The translations under genes and the position numbers were made by a program. A stretch of 64,000 nt of DNA from Melioribacter roseus (lineage in GTDB: Bacteria > Bacteroidota > Ignavibacteria > Ignavibacteriales > Melioribacteraceae), in assembly GCA_020722005.1 (NCBI GenBank), contig DYLP01000010.1, positions 1 to 64,000 of the forward strand, written 5' to 3'. Numbering within the stretch: the stretch's first letter is position 1; each line of letters opens with the position of its first letter. This document shows, piece after piece, positions 44,065 to 52,497 of the stretch. Under the pieces are notes generated by a model. The model ran no database searches, was not told where the DNA came from, and saw nothing but the letters and a program-made list of their open reading frames with translations.

Positions 44065-44913
44065 TTATTCATCGACTATTTCTGTTCCAACACCTTCTTT
44101 AGTAAAAATTTCGAGCAAGAGTGCATGAGGAATTCGGCCGTCGATAATGTGAACCTTTTTTACGCCGGCTTCGAGTGCTCTAAAAGCCGACTCGACCTTG
44201 GGAATCATACCGCCATTGATAATTCCCTCTTCAATCATTTTCTGAGCTTCCGAACGCGTTAAATGAGTCAAAAGTCGATCGCCGTCTTTGATACCTTCAA
44301 CATCGGTCAAAAATACCAATTTAGAAGAACTTACTGCACCGGCAATGTGACAGGCGGCTATATCAGCGTTTACGTTGTAAATTGTACCTCTGGCATCAAC
44401 TCCAACGGGAGCAATAACTGGCATATATCCGTCCTTCATCAGTTTTGAAAGAAGACGGTCATTAACATTTTCGATTTCACCAACCAATCCGAGATCCTCT
44501 TTCTCATACTTTTTTACGCCGAGCAAATTTCCGTCGATACCGCTAATTCCGACCGCTCTACCGCCGTGCATATTTATTCTTCTTACAATATCTTTATTAA
44601 TCTGTCCGGCAAGCACCATCTGAACTACGCCAATTGTATCCTGATCAGTATATCTTTGTCCGTTTATAAAATTTGTTTTTAGATTGAGTTTATTTGAAAG
44701 CGAAGTTATTTCTTTACCTCCGCCGTGAACAACAATTATATTGATACCAATCTTACGAAGCAGAGTTACATCCTGCGCAACCATCTGTTTAAGATTTTCT
44801 TCTTCCATTACGGCGCCGCCGTATTTAATAACGAAAGTTTTGTTTTCAAATTCCTGGATGTATGGCAGAGCTTCTACCAGTACATCTTCTTTTCTGAATT
44901 TAGGAAGTGTCAT
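44065..44913 (-). CDS. argB: acetylglutamate kinase
   Basis: 282-residue ArgB, phosphorylating N-acetylglutamate. It has the amino-acid-kinase KYGGAVM and HGGGKEI loops, GISGIDGNLL, NVNADIAACHIAGA and, near the end, GMIPKVESAFRALEAGVKKVHIIDGR. Overlaps argJ by 4 bases. Feedback inhibition by arginine would need an N-terminal helix; the protein starts directly at TLPKFRKEDVLVEALPYI, a short helix that may serve. All residues usual. Confidence 0.96.
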   Translation of the reverse strand: MTLPKFRKEDVLVEALPYIQEFENKTFVIKYGGAVMEEENLKQMVAQDVTLLRKIGINIIVVHGGGKEITSLSNKLNLKTNFINGQRYTDQDTIGVVQMVLAGQINKDIVRRINMHGGRAVGISGIDGNLLGVKKYEKEDLGLVGEIENVNDRLLSKLMKDGYMPVIAPVGVDARGTIYNVNADIAACHIAGAVSSSKLVFLTDVEGIKDGDRLLTHLTRSEAQKMIEEGIINGGMIPKVESAFRALEAGVKKVHIIDGRIPHALLLEIFTKEGVGTEIVDE

Positions 44914-46142
44914 GTTCTGTAGCTCCCGTTAATCTTAACATATTCTTCCGAAAAATCGCACGTCCAGTAATTGGCTTTTCCGTAGCCATCGTTCAATTTT
45001 ATCAATAATTCGATCTGCTCCGATTTCAAAGTTTTATTTGCTTCTTCAATCGAGAGCTTCACTTCATAGTTCTTGCCGAGGATGCAGGTTCCGTTAATAT
45101 AAATTTCGGTATCGTCAGGATAGAATGTGATACCAGAATACCCGACTGCTGCTAAAATCCTTCCCCAATTGGCATCTTCGCCGTGTACTGCAGTTTTAAC
45201 AAGAGGAGATTTAGCAACGCTGCGGGCGGCTTTCAATGCATCGTTATCATTTAGCGCTCCTTCCACTATTACTTCGATAAATTTTGTAGCCCCTTCACCG
45301 TCTTTAACAATATCGGTAGCGAGTTTTTTCATTACTTCGAACAAGGCATTTTCAAAAACCTGTGCACTAACGTCACCTTCTTTTATTTCCACTCCCGATA
45401 ATCCGTTTGCCAATGCAATCACCATATCGTTTGTACTTGTGTCGCCGTCGACTGTTATTCTGTTAAAGGTTCGGTCGGCTGTTTTCTTTAATAAATTTTG
45501 AAAATGACTTTTTTCAATCTGCACATCTGACGTAATAAACGCCAGCATTGTTGCCATATTGGGATGAATCATCCCGGAACCTTTTGCAATGCCACCGACT
45601 GTTCCAGTTTTCCCATTCACATCAAATTTTATCGAAGTAAATTTTGGGAAAGTATCTGTAGTCATAATTGCTTCGGCTGCTGCAATCCCCTCATCTTCGG
45701 AAAGGATATCAACTATCTTATCGATTCCTTTTCTTATCTTTTCCATCGGAAGCGGCTCGCCTATAACTCCTGTTGACGAGACGAATACTTCTTCTGGTTT
45801 AACATTCAATCTTGAAGCTGTTAAGAAAGCCATTTCGATTGCATCCCGCATACCTCGTTCACTCGTGCAGGCATTTGCATTGCCGCTGTTAACTATAATT
45901 GCACGAAATGTATCGTTTGAGATTAGATGCTTTTTAGATAGCAATACAGGTGCGGCTTGAACTTTGTTTTGAGTAAAAATAGCCGCTGCTGTAGCCGGGA
46001 CTTCAGACATAATAAGTGCAAGATCCTTTTTGTATCTCTTGATACCGCAGTGAATGCCTGCACTCAAAAAGCCAATCGGCGCAGTTATTCCGTGTTTCAT
46101 TTCTTTATCCGATGTTATTTCCAAATACTTGTTTTCATTCAT
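44910..46142 (-). CDS. argJ: bifunctional ornithine acetyltransferase / N-acetylglutamate synthase
   Basis: 410-residue ArgJ. It recycles the acetyl group from acetylornithine to glutamate (and may also use acetyl-CoA). The autocleavage site is the MATML motif with nucleophile Thr198, preceded by GIAKGSGMIHPN. Other family segments: NSGNANACTSERG, SSTGVIGEPLP, DGDTSTNDM and VKDGEGATKFI. Presence of argJ indicates the acetyl-cycle route; argA is not needed. It overlaps argC and argB by 4 bases at each end. Confidence 0.96.
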   Translation of the reverse strand: MNENKYLEITSDKEMKHGITAPIGFLSAGIHCGIKRYKKDLALIMSEVPATAAAIFTQNKVQAAPVLLSKKHLISNDTFRAIIVNSGNANACTSERGMRDAIEMAFLTASRLNVKPEEVFVSSTGVIGEPLPMEKIRKGIDKIVDILSEDEGIAAAEAIMTTDTFPKFTSIKFDVNGKTGTVGGIAKGSGMIHPNMATMLAFITSDVQIEKSHFQNLLKKTADRTFNRITVDGDTSTNDMVIALANGLSGVEIKEGDVSAQVFENALFEVMKKLATDIVKDGEGATKFIEVIVEGALNDNDALKAARSVAKSPLVKTAVHGEDANWGRILAAVGYSGITFYPDDTEIYINGTCILGKNYEVKLSIEEANKTLKSEQIELLIKLNDGYGKANYWTCDFSEEYVKINGSYRT

Positions 46143-47149
46143 AACAATCCCATTGTTTGCTCATAATTAAAAATTAAATTCATATTCTGAACAGCCTGAC
46201 CTGCAGCGCCTTTGATGAGGTTGTCAATGGCAGACATAATAATCAAATCATTACCAGCTGTGCTGAATCCGATATCACAAAAATTTGTATATGCAACATT
46301 TTTTATTTCCGGAATACCTTCTCCAAGCAATCGAACAAAGGGTTTATCCGAATAATATTTCTCATAAATTTTTTCAATATTGTGAACGTCAGTCGAATTA
46401 TTGATTTTGCAATGAATGGTCGTATAAATTCCTCTGGTAATCGGCATAAGATGCGGTACAAAAGTGAAAGAAGCAGCGATATTACCGAACTTTTGCAGAT
46501 AAAGATCGATTTCCGGAATGTGTTGATGATTACCAATTTTATACGCTCTTACATTTTCGTTGACTTCTGTGAAAATCATCGAGGGACTGACCGATTTTCC
46601 CGCTCCCGATGTACCACTGTATGAATTTATTGAAATAAAATCCGGATTGACAAGTTTTTCTTTCAGCAGTGGAATTAATGGCAGAAGAATGCTCGTCGGA
46701 TAACAACCGGGGTTGGCAACAATTTTCGCATTTTTAATTTCGTTTGAATTCCATTCGGGTAATCCGTAAACTGTCTCATCCAGCAATTCAGGTGTTAAGT
46801 GTTCGTGCTTATAATATTTTTTATAAAGATTCACATCCTTGAGTCGAAAATCGCCACCTATGTCAATTACTTTTACATTCTTTTTATACGCTTCCGAAAC
46901 AATCGATTGGGCTTCTCCAGAAGGAAGTGCAACAAACAAAACGTCAGTATTTTTTAGCGATGTCGCCTCAAAAGGGACAATTTCTTTTGAAAGCACATAT
47001 CTAAAAGACGGATGAACTTCGTCTATTTTCTTTCCAGCCGTTGAATAACCGAAGAGCTTATCTATTTTTACGCCCGGATGCCGCAGCAGCAGTTTAATCA
47101 ATTCCGCTCCCGAATACCCTGCAGCACCAGCTATCGAAACATTAATCAC
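46139..47149 (-). CDS. argC: N-acetyl-gamma-glutamyl-phosphate reductase
   Basis: 336-residue ArgC. NADP loop GAAGYSGAELIKLL (8-21), the catalytic Cys149 in ANPGCYPTS, and the family's HRHTPEI-like segment as GNHQHIPEIDLYL. First gene of the argCJBRGH operon. The start codon is GTG (47149) with GGAG 8 bases before it; the alternative internal starts lack a site. The operator candidate lies 21-53 bases upstream. argD and argF are not in this operon and not in the window. Confidence 0.95.
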   Translation of the reverse strand: MINVSIAGAAGYSGAELIKLLLRHPGVKIDKLFGYSTAGKKIDEVHPSFRYVLSKEIVPFEATSLKNTDVLFVALPSGEAQSIVSEAYKKNVKVIDIGGDFRLKDVNLYKKYYKHEHLTPELLDETVYGLPEWNSNEIKNAKIVANPGCYPTSILLPLIPLLKEKLVNPDFISINSYSGTSGAGKSVSPSMIFTEVNENVRAYKIGNHQHIPEIDLYLQKFGNIAASFTFVPHLMPITRGIYTTIHCKINNSTDVHNIEKIYEKYYSDKPFVRLLGEGIPEIKNVAYTNFCDIGFSTAGNDLIIMSAIDNLIKGAAGQAVQNMNLIFNYEQTMGLL

Positions 47150-47169
47150 TTATTTCTCCATTTTATAAA

Positions 47170-47202
47170 GCATAATTATACATAATTATGCATAATTATG
47201 CA
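47170..47202 (-). promoter_or_regulatory. candidate ArgR operator: three phased CATAATTAT(G/A) palindromes over a TATAAT box
   Basis: Three tandem 10-base units, CATAATTATA (47171), CATAATTATG (47181) and CATAATTATG (47191), each palindromic or nearly so; TGCATAATTATGCA (47189-47202) is a perfect 14-base palindrome. The period of 10 bases is one helical turn, which suits a hexameric repressor. ArgR boxes are AT-rich palindromes of this type in many bacteria. On the minus strand a TATAAT lies at 47180-47175 and TTGCAT 17 bases before it, so the sites overlap the promoter of argC. Inference, no binding data. Confidence 0.7.
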
Positions 47203-47275
47203 AATTTTTCATTCATTGTTTTTTAATTTTTTTATTTGAACAAATAATTCTTTTTTCATTACATCAATGGTTGTT

Positions 47276-47526
47276 ATGAAAAATCTATTTTACTTGTACT
47301 CGTAGATAAAAGAAAAGAAGAAGTCATTAAAGTGCAACAGATACTGACTGTATGGTTAAAACTCGACCTGACATTCACGACGTGCGCGGGATAATTGTTC
47401 AGACAGTGACTTAATAATGCTGGAGCTGGCAGACAATGATGAAAAGAAAGAAGAACTCTATAGAGAAAACTCTCCGTGCTGCCCTGAGTAATGGCTAGAC
47501 TCGTTAATCTGGAAGCAAAAGAATAA
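47276..47526 (+). pseudogene. decayed small regulator-like gene (about 80 aa, ferredoxin-fold type)
   Basis: Pieces of one protein can be read in all three plus-strand frames: MKKSILLVLVDKRKEEVIK and VQQILTVWL (after restoring one A in the run after ATG), then VKTRPDIHDVRG, then CSDSDLIMLELADNDEKK and EELY, then RKLSVLPxVMARLVNLEAKE to the stop at 47524-47526. At least three or four frameshifts and a stop separate them, so it cannot be functional. The order of pieces resembles the short ACT/NikR-C-like (ferredoxin-fold) proteins that accompany hydrogenase or amino-acid regulation; this family link is from memory and not certain. Reads as recent decay, because the protein pieces are still clear. 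Confidence 0.62.
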
Positions 47527-47631
47527 TAAAAACAAAAGTTTGAACGTACTTTGATCTGTATGAATTTAATAAAAGAGTTAGACAAGTAAAGATATTCCGT
47601 TATTGCAAACGCCTTATAATCTCGGGTTTTG

Positions 47632-48065
47632 TTAATTCCCTGAAAGCGTGGCAATCAATATAAATGCAGCCCTGCGTATAAACTCTTTGTTGCTTTTTAT
47701 CCATTTATCAATTTTATCGTAGGCAAAAGACGCTTTCCGGAACAAATGAATGCATATCCCGTCACAAATATCCCACGAATCAAAATCGTTAACCCATTTG
47801 TCCATTTGGGTTTTAGTCACTTTGTCTTCTTCATCAATCATCACCTCCAAATGCTTGACTTCGTGGTAGCCTGACTCTCACAATTCCATTGCAAGTTCGT
47901 GATTCTTTCCAATCATTTTTGCAAGTTCCCTAAATTCATTTACACTTATGCCAAATGCTTTTTGAACGTTATTGGTGTATCTCACCATTCAAGATTTGTT
48001 CTTTTCGTTATTTCTCGACGAAAGGATGTTCACAACTTTTTCTTTTGTCCATTTGTTTTTTTCAT
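47632..48065 (-). pseudogene. decayed DNA alkylation repair protein (AlkD-like)
   Basis: AlkD-family remnant. In one frame: MVRYTNNVQKAFGISVNEF and RELAKMIGKNHELAMEL, then a TGA where the family has TGG (ELW), then ESGYHEVKHLEVMIDEEDK, WVNDFDSWDICDGICIHLF, KASFAYDKIDKWIKSNKEF and RRAAFILIATLSGN, followed by an early stop. The N-terminal part (KWTKEKVVNILSSRNNEKN) is in another frame. The C-terminal third of the family is missing. The former start (48065) overlaps the stop of the SdiA-type lipoprotein gene by ATGA, so the two were probably translationally coupled. It once would have excised alkylated bases. No mobile element boundary is seen. Confidence 0.85.
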
Positions 48066-48775
48066 TTTAATTTGAGTTCGTATAATTTTTCTTCATTATC
48101 GGATACTAAATAAATCAACTTGTTTTGATGATCGATGGCAATTCCTTCCAGCTGAATAATATTGATGTCATACGATTCAATAATTTTGAATTCTGTATCC
48201 ATTTTTAACAGCTTCTTGTCCTCATCACTAATCATCCAGAGGGAATTGTCCATGTAGTCATAACACAGACCCGATACGTCACTTACAAAATCAATTTCTT
48301 TTCTTTCGATTTCATTAAAAAGGCTGTCATATTTTATAATCATTGCAGGATTTTTTTCGTTTGCCACCCAATATATTTTATTATTTGTATCGTAAGCAAT
48401 CCCTTCTGGACCGTTGTTGAAAATGCCATTGTCGTACACGTGTTTTCTATCGATAATATCTCCGCTTGTAGATACGAAAACTACATTTCGTTTCTCCTCG
48501 CTTAAAACTGCAAGAGTAGAATCGTTTACAAGAGTTATTCCTTCCAGGTCTTCGTCGGGAATTTCAAAGCTTTTTATTATTTCCCCATTTATATTCAGCA
48601 AATATATTCGGCTGGTCTCGTCACTGACACTCCAGAGTTTGTTACGCAAGGTATCGTAAGCCAATCCGGATGGTTCGGGTATACTTAGCACTATACTTAG
48701 GTTTTTATTTTCTTGTTCGCACGAAACCAGAAAACAAAAGACAAACATGGCGATTAGCAATTTAAGATTTGGCAT
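48062..48775 (-). CDS. SdiA-regulated-family lipoprotein (beta-propeller)
   Basis: 237-residue lipoprotein with a signal segment and lipobox LVSC. The mature part forms the SdiA-regulated (YjiK-like) propeller: PEPSGLAYDTLRNKLWSVSDETSRIY, LEGITLVNDSTLAVLSEE, GPEGIAYDTNNKIYWVANE, VSGLCYDYMDNSLWMISDE, LEGIAIDHQNKLIYLVSD. Function of the family is unclear; it is often found near nuclease or sensor genes. ATG 48775 is chosen over GTG 48784 (weak site GTGAG before it). Its stop overlaps the former AlkD start. Confidence 0.82.
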   Translation of the reverse strand: MPNLKLLIAMFVFCFLVSCEQENKNLSIVLSIPEPSGLAYDTLRNKLWSVSDETSRIYLLNINGEIIKSFEIPDEDLEGITLVNDSTLAVLSEEKRNVVFVSTSGDIIDRKHVYDNGIFNNGPEGIAYDTNNKIYWVANEKNPAMIIKYDSLFNEIERKEIDFVSDVSGLCYDYMDNSLWMISDEDKKLLKMDTEFKIIESYDINIIQLEGIAIDHQNKLIYLVSDNEEKLYELKLK

Positions 48776-49175
48776 GGTTCTCACATAAAATTATTTTTTA
48801 AAAAACTTGGTATTAACAGAGTGCAATTTACTATATCCATAGTAGAAAATAATATTATTCATTTAATATGCAATAGCCAGAAAAATTTATTTTCAACCGG
48901 CTGGATTTTACCAGTAACATTATTGGAATTATCTCAATCAATTCTTTTTATTTTACTGCATACCAGAAATTTTTAAAGAAGGTATTGCATATTTCGAATA
49001 GCAATTATCATAACACAAATGCGCAAATATTTATCTACCCAATTATTTAATTGTTCCTACAATCATTGGTGTTCAAGAACTATTTTAATAAAACAGATTT
49101 AGTGTAGAAGTAGCTGATTTGGAACATCTTCTTTTTAGATAATAACTGCGTTAGTTATATTCCATTGGTTATACT
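48776..49175. other. 400-bp AT-rich gap with no gene seen
   Basis: No open frame of credible length, no tRNA-like structure and no strong hairpin terminator. Both strands have frequent stops. It may hold promoters for the lipoprotein (minus strand). I see no remnant that I can name. Confidence 0.5.
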
Positions 49176-51239
49176 TTACCAGTTAAGAGCCCTTTCAATT
49201 TTATCGTCGCTACCGAATAAAATCAACTCGTCGCCTTGCTGAATTATATAATTTGGGTCTGGAACAACCACCTCTTTTTCGTTGTCGTCAAACGGAGAGT
49301 TAGTTTTTTTAACAACGAGCACTTCCAATCCGTAACGACTCCTAATTTTTAGTTCAATTAATGATTTGCCCACAAATTGGGGAGGAGCTGTCTTTTCCAA
49401 TATAGAATAGCCCTCAAACACCTGAGTCTTCTTAATTTTTGATATATTCAAAAGTTCGTGAGATAATCCTTCTACAATGTCGGTTTTGAGACTTTCTTTA
49501 TTATAAGCAGTTATTACGTCATGGCGACTGATAGTACCCAGGATTTTATTCGAGTTCGAAGCGCTGACAACGGGAAATTCATCGGCTCCTTTTGCTTCGA
49601 ATTTTTTAAGCACGTTATCGAGTGTTTCATCTTCTCGAATTAAGGTAACCGAAGACGAAGCTACATCTCTTGCCACGAGAACATTCCTTATGTGTTCGTA
49701 CTCTGTTATTATCGGTCTTAGTTCAGTCTCAGTAATTGTACCTGTGATTTTTCCGTTATCGTCAATCATATAAAAAGTATTATGTGCACTTTCTATAAGA
49801 TGTTTTACAATTTCCGGCAGAGGTGTATCCTCTTTTACCAGAACGATATCGTTTTTCATAACTTGTTTTGCAGTCAACGATTTAAGCAAATTAATTTCTC
49901 CCTTAGCCGAAACCCTGTAACCTTGCTTTTCGAGGTGGCGTTCGTGAATCGATTTTTTCAAAATAATTTGGACAATCATAGTGCTTGTAACAACAGCAAG
50001 CATCAACGGTAGAATAAAGGAATAATCTTTTGTCATTTCGAAAATGATAAGGATGGAAGATATGGGAATGAAATTTATTCCTCCCAGTACCGCGCCCATC
50101 GCCACCAATACAAATGCAGTCGTATCGAATTGATTACCGGACAAATAATTCAAACCGGTGGCGTAAAGGAATCCGAGGCAGGCACCCATAAACAACGAAG
50201 GAGCAAATATTCCTCCGAAGCCACCCGAGTTTAATATCATAGGAACGAGTAAAAATTTTAGTATCAACAATACTGCTACAATATGCCAGGCAAGCGAACT
50301 TGAAAGGATATGATTTATTCCGTAATAACCAATTCCGAAAATATCTTTATAAAAATAACCCGATATTCCCATAATTATACCTACGAAGGTCATTAACACC
50401 CAGCGGGGTATTTTTTTCAATATTTTTTTACTGATAAAATTGTCGAGGAAATTTGAATACCTTATAAAAGAGAGCGATAAAATCCCAGCCATCACTCCGA
50501 GTATTGCATAATAATAAAGATTGAGATAATCGCCCACTTGAGGCGAGGAGAAGTAAAAAACTGATTTGTTACCTAAAAACACGCGAGAGACGGCACTCGA
50601 AGTTACGGAAGAAAGTATCAGCGCCGGAAAAGTTGAAGTGGAAAATTCATTTAGAAGTACGATTTCCAGAGCAAAAAAAATGCCGCCCATTGGAGTGTTA
50701 AATATTGCAGCAATCGCGGCGCCTGAGCCGGCTGCCGTTAAAACCTTCTTTTTTGTATCTGAGAGATTGAAAAGATATGCAAGTTTATTTGCCAATCCGC
50801 CGCCCAGTTGTGCAGCCGGTCCTTCTGGTCCTACCGTATTACCCGAACCGATACTGATTACTGGAGCAATAAAATGGAAAATAGTGTTGCGTAACGGTAT
50901 CCTGTAACCCTTCGTAGCAACGGCTTTGATAACTTCGACAACGCCTCGATTCTTTGCAATCTCAGGCGCACCATAAATCATCAAGCTCTGAATTAACATA
51001 CCTATTGCCGGCAAAGCTATAACCGCTGCAGCTCCTAAAAAATAGAGTCCCTTTGCCGTTTGTTTAAAAAAGAGTTCGTTGAAGAAGTCGATCGATTCGT
51101 GAAATATTACAGTGGCAAAGCCGACTACAATTCCCATAATTACAGAATAAATCACATAACTTGTATAATCGTAATCGAGAATTTTTTTTGTATTAAAGAC
51201 ATTTAATTTTTCTTTTAGTACAACGTGTTTTTTTTTCAT
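49176..51239 (-). CDS. ClC-family chloride channel/transporter with CBS and RCK-C domains
   Basis: 687-residue ClC protein (ATG 51239 chosen, beginning MKKKHVVLKEKLNVFN; a longer frame from 51293 overlaps the phosphatase gene). Selectivity motifs: GSGNTVGPEGPAAQ (131-144) with the gating Glu139, and GGFGGIFAPSLFMGA. The usual GKEGP is GPEGP here. Ten or so helices precede a cytoplasmic part with two CBS repeats (about 440-570) and an RCK/TrkA-C domain (about 600-687) ending DPNYIIQQGDELILFGSD. The addition of TrkA-C to CBS is seen in some prokaryotic ClC proteins. Gene lies 8 bases after the SpoIIE phosphatase stop. Chloride/proton antiport is likely because the Glu is kept. Confidence 0.88.
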   Translation of the reverse strand: MKKKHVVLKEKLNVFNTKKILDYDYTSYVIYSVIMGIVVGFATVIFHESIDFFNELFFKQTAKGLYFLGAAAVIALPAIGMLIQSLMIYGAPEIAKNRGVVEVIKAVATKGYRIPLRNTIFHFIAPVISIGSGNTVGPEGPAAQLGGGLANKLAYLFNLSDTKKKVLTAAGSGAAIAAIFNTPMGGIFFALEIVLLNEFSTSTFPALILSSVTSSAVSRVFLGNKSVFYFSSPQVGDYLNLYYYAILGVMAGILSLSFIRYSNFLDNFISKKILKKIPRWVLMTFVGIIMGISGYFYKDIFGIGYYGINHILSSSLAWHIVAVLLILKFLLVPMILNSGGFGGIFAPSLFMGACLGFLYATGLNYLSGNQFDTTAFVLVAMGAVLGGINFIPISSILIIFEMTKDYSFILPLMLAVVTSTMIVQIILKKSIHERHLEKQGYRVSAKGEINLLKSLTAKQVMKNDIVLVKEDTPLPEIVKHLIESAHNTFYMIDDNGKITGTITETELRPIITEYEHIRNVLVARDVASSSVTLIREDETLDNVLKKFEAKGADEFPVVSASNSNKILGTISRHDVITAYNKESLKTDIVEGLSHELLNISKIKKTQVFEGYSILEKTAPPQFVGKSLIELKIRSRYGLEVLVVKKTNSPFDDNEKEVVVPDPNYIIQQGDELILFGSDDKIERALNW

Positions 51240-51247
51240 TATCTTTT

Positions 51248-52441
51248 TTATGGTATTCTTTTTATTACAACCACTGTAGCGTCGTCTTCCCAATCTTTTT
51301 TTCCACCATATACATAAATCGTATCAAAAATTATTTCGATAATTTGCTCGGGTGTTTTATCATAATGTTGTTCGATTATTTTTTTAAGACCCGAAACGTC
51401 GAAGTCGTTTTGTTTGCCGTTTTTTCTTTCGATAATACCGTCGCTATAGAATACAACGAGGTCGTTCGGTTTCAGAAAGGCATAACCTCTTTGGAGTTTA
51501 ATTTCCGGTAAAGCGCCGAATACCAATCCGGTAGACGGCATTTCCCTGAATTCTTTACCGTCATAAATTAACGGTGACGGATGCCCTGCATTTACATAAA
51601 GAATATTTCCGTTCTTTTCAATTTCGGCATATACCAACGATACAAAACTTGTCGAATAGACGCTGCGATAAATCACATTATTCAGTTTCTTAAAGGTATA
51701 GACCATTTTCATATGTTTTTCGAGTCCCATTCTTAAACCAGTTACAACGTCGCGCACAAGGAGCGCTGCCGGCAAACCGTGACCGCTGGCGTCGCCTACA
51801 CACACCCCGAATTGATCGTCCTCGAAATTGAAGAAATCATAAAAGTCGCCGCCGACCAATTCTGCCGGGATTGAACGTGCTGCGATTTGGAAACCTTCAA
51901 CTTCCGGGGTATTGACCGGCAATAAACTTTGCTGAATTTGAACAGCCTGTTCCATTTCGCCTTTGACAGCCTCCGAAGCAAGACGATAATTCAGAACCGT
52001 TCTTACAGCGTTAAAACAAAATTCAATTTCCTCACGTATCCATCCGCTTTTTAATTCAAAGACAAATATCCATCTGTTATCGGGACTTTTAACGCTTATT
52101 GCAGCGGGTATTCTGTAATCTTTTTTCAACAATACAGAAGAATCAATCGTAAAATTCGGATCGTCAAAAATATAAGTTTTCGATTTAAGCAGTGCTTGCA
52201 ACGGTTCTGAGTCGATTGGAATTTCGGTCAAATAATTTTTCTTATTTTCTTTTGGTGAAATTAGTACGAATTGACCATCCTGCTCTACATAAACTCGACC
52301 GTTACAAATATGTAAATCTTCTCCGAAAGTCTTTTCGAGTTCCTGCACAATTGTAAACAAAAAGTCCTCACCTGATTTTTCGTTGCCTATTTTTGCCAGC
52401 AGAGAATCGAGTTTTCTGTAAAATATTTTCGGGTCTATCAT
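51248..52441 (-). CDS. SpoIIE/PP2C-type serine phosphatase with N-terminal sensor
   Basis: 397-residue phosphatase of the RsbU/SpoIIE group. The N-terminal region (about 1-160) is a GAF-like sensor. The linker is VKGEMEQAVQIQQSLLP, the RsbU-type 'switch' helix. The catalytic domain (180-395) has ELVGGDFYDFF, GDASGHGLPAAL, LVVFYSDGIIERKN and WEDDATVVVIKR, with all metal Asp residues. It is expected to dephosphorylate an anti-anti-sigma factor; none is encoded nearby. The next gene is ClC, 8 bases on. Confidence 0.88.
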   Translation of the reverse strand: MIDPKIFYRKLDSLLAKIGNEKSGEDFLFTIVQELEKTFGEDLHICNGRVYVEQDGQFVLISPKENKKNYLTEIPIDSEPLQALLKSKTYIFDDPNFTIDSSVLLKKDYRIPAAISVKSPDNRWIFVFELKSGWIREEIEFCFNAVRTVLNYRLASEAVKGEMEQAVQIQQSLLPVNTPEVEGFQIAARSIPAELVGGDFYDFFNFEDDQFGVCVGDASGHGLPAALLVRDVVTGLRMGLEKHMKMVYTFKKLNNVIYRSVYSTSFVSLVYAEIEKNGNILYVNAGHPSPLIYDGKEFREMPSTGLVFGALPEIKLQRGYAFLKPNDLVVFYSDGIIERKNGKQNDFDVSGLKKIIEQHYDKTPEQIIEIIFDTIYVYGGKKDWEDDATVVVIKRIP

Positions 52442-52497
52442 AAAGCATCCTCTATTTAATTTACAAAATTAGTAAAAAGAAGAGAATTGATTGGGAA

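Noticed and set aside
47161-47220. CRISPR-like repeat array
   Set aside because: The repeats are 10-base palindromes without spacers; the pattern fits a repressor operator.
47274-47654. 126-codon minus-strand open frame
   Set aside because: Its product matches nothing; the plus strand shows a clear decayed protein instead, so this frame is fortuitous.
47632-48065. TGA read as tryptophan in the AlkD-like gene
   Set aside because: TGA ends normal genes elsewhere in the window (for example the ThiF-like gene), and other lesions are present in the same gene.
48776-49175. Small RNA or hidden gene in the 400-base gap
   Set aside because: No stable hairpin, open frame or promoter-terminator pair was found.
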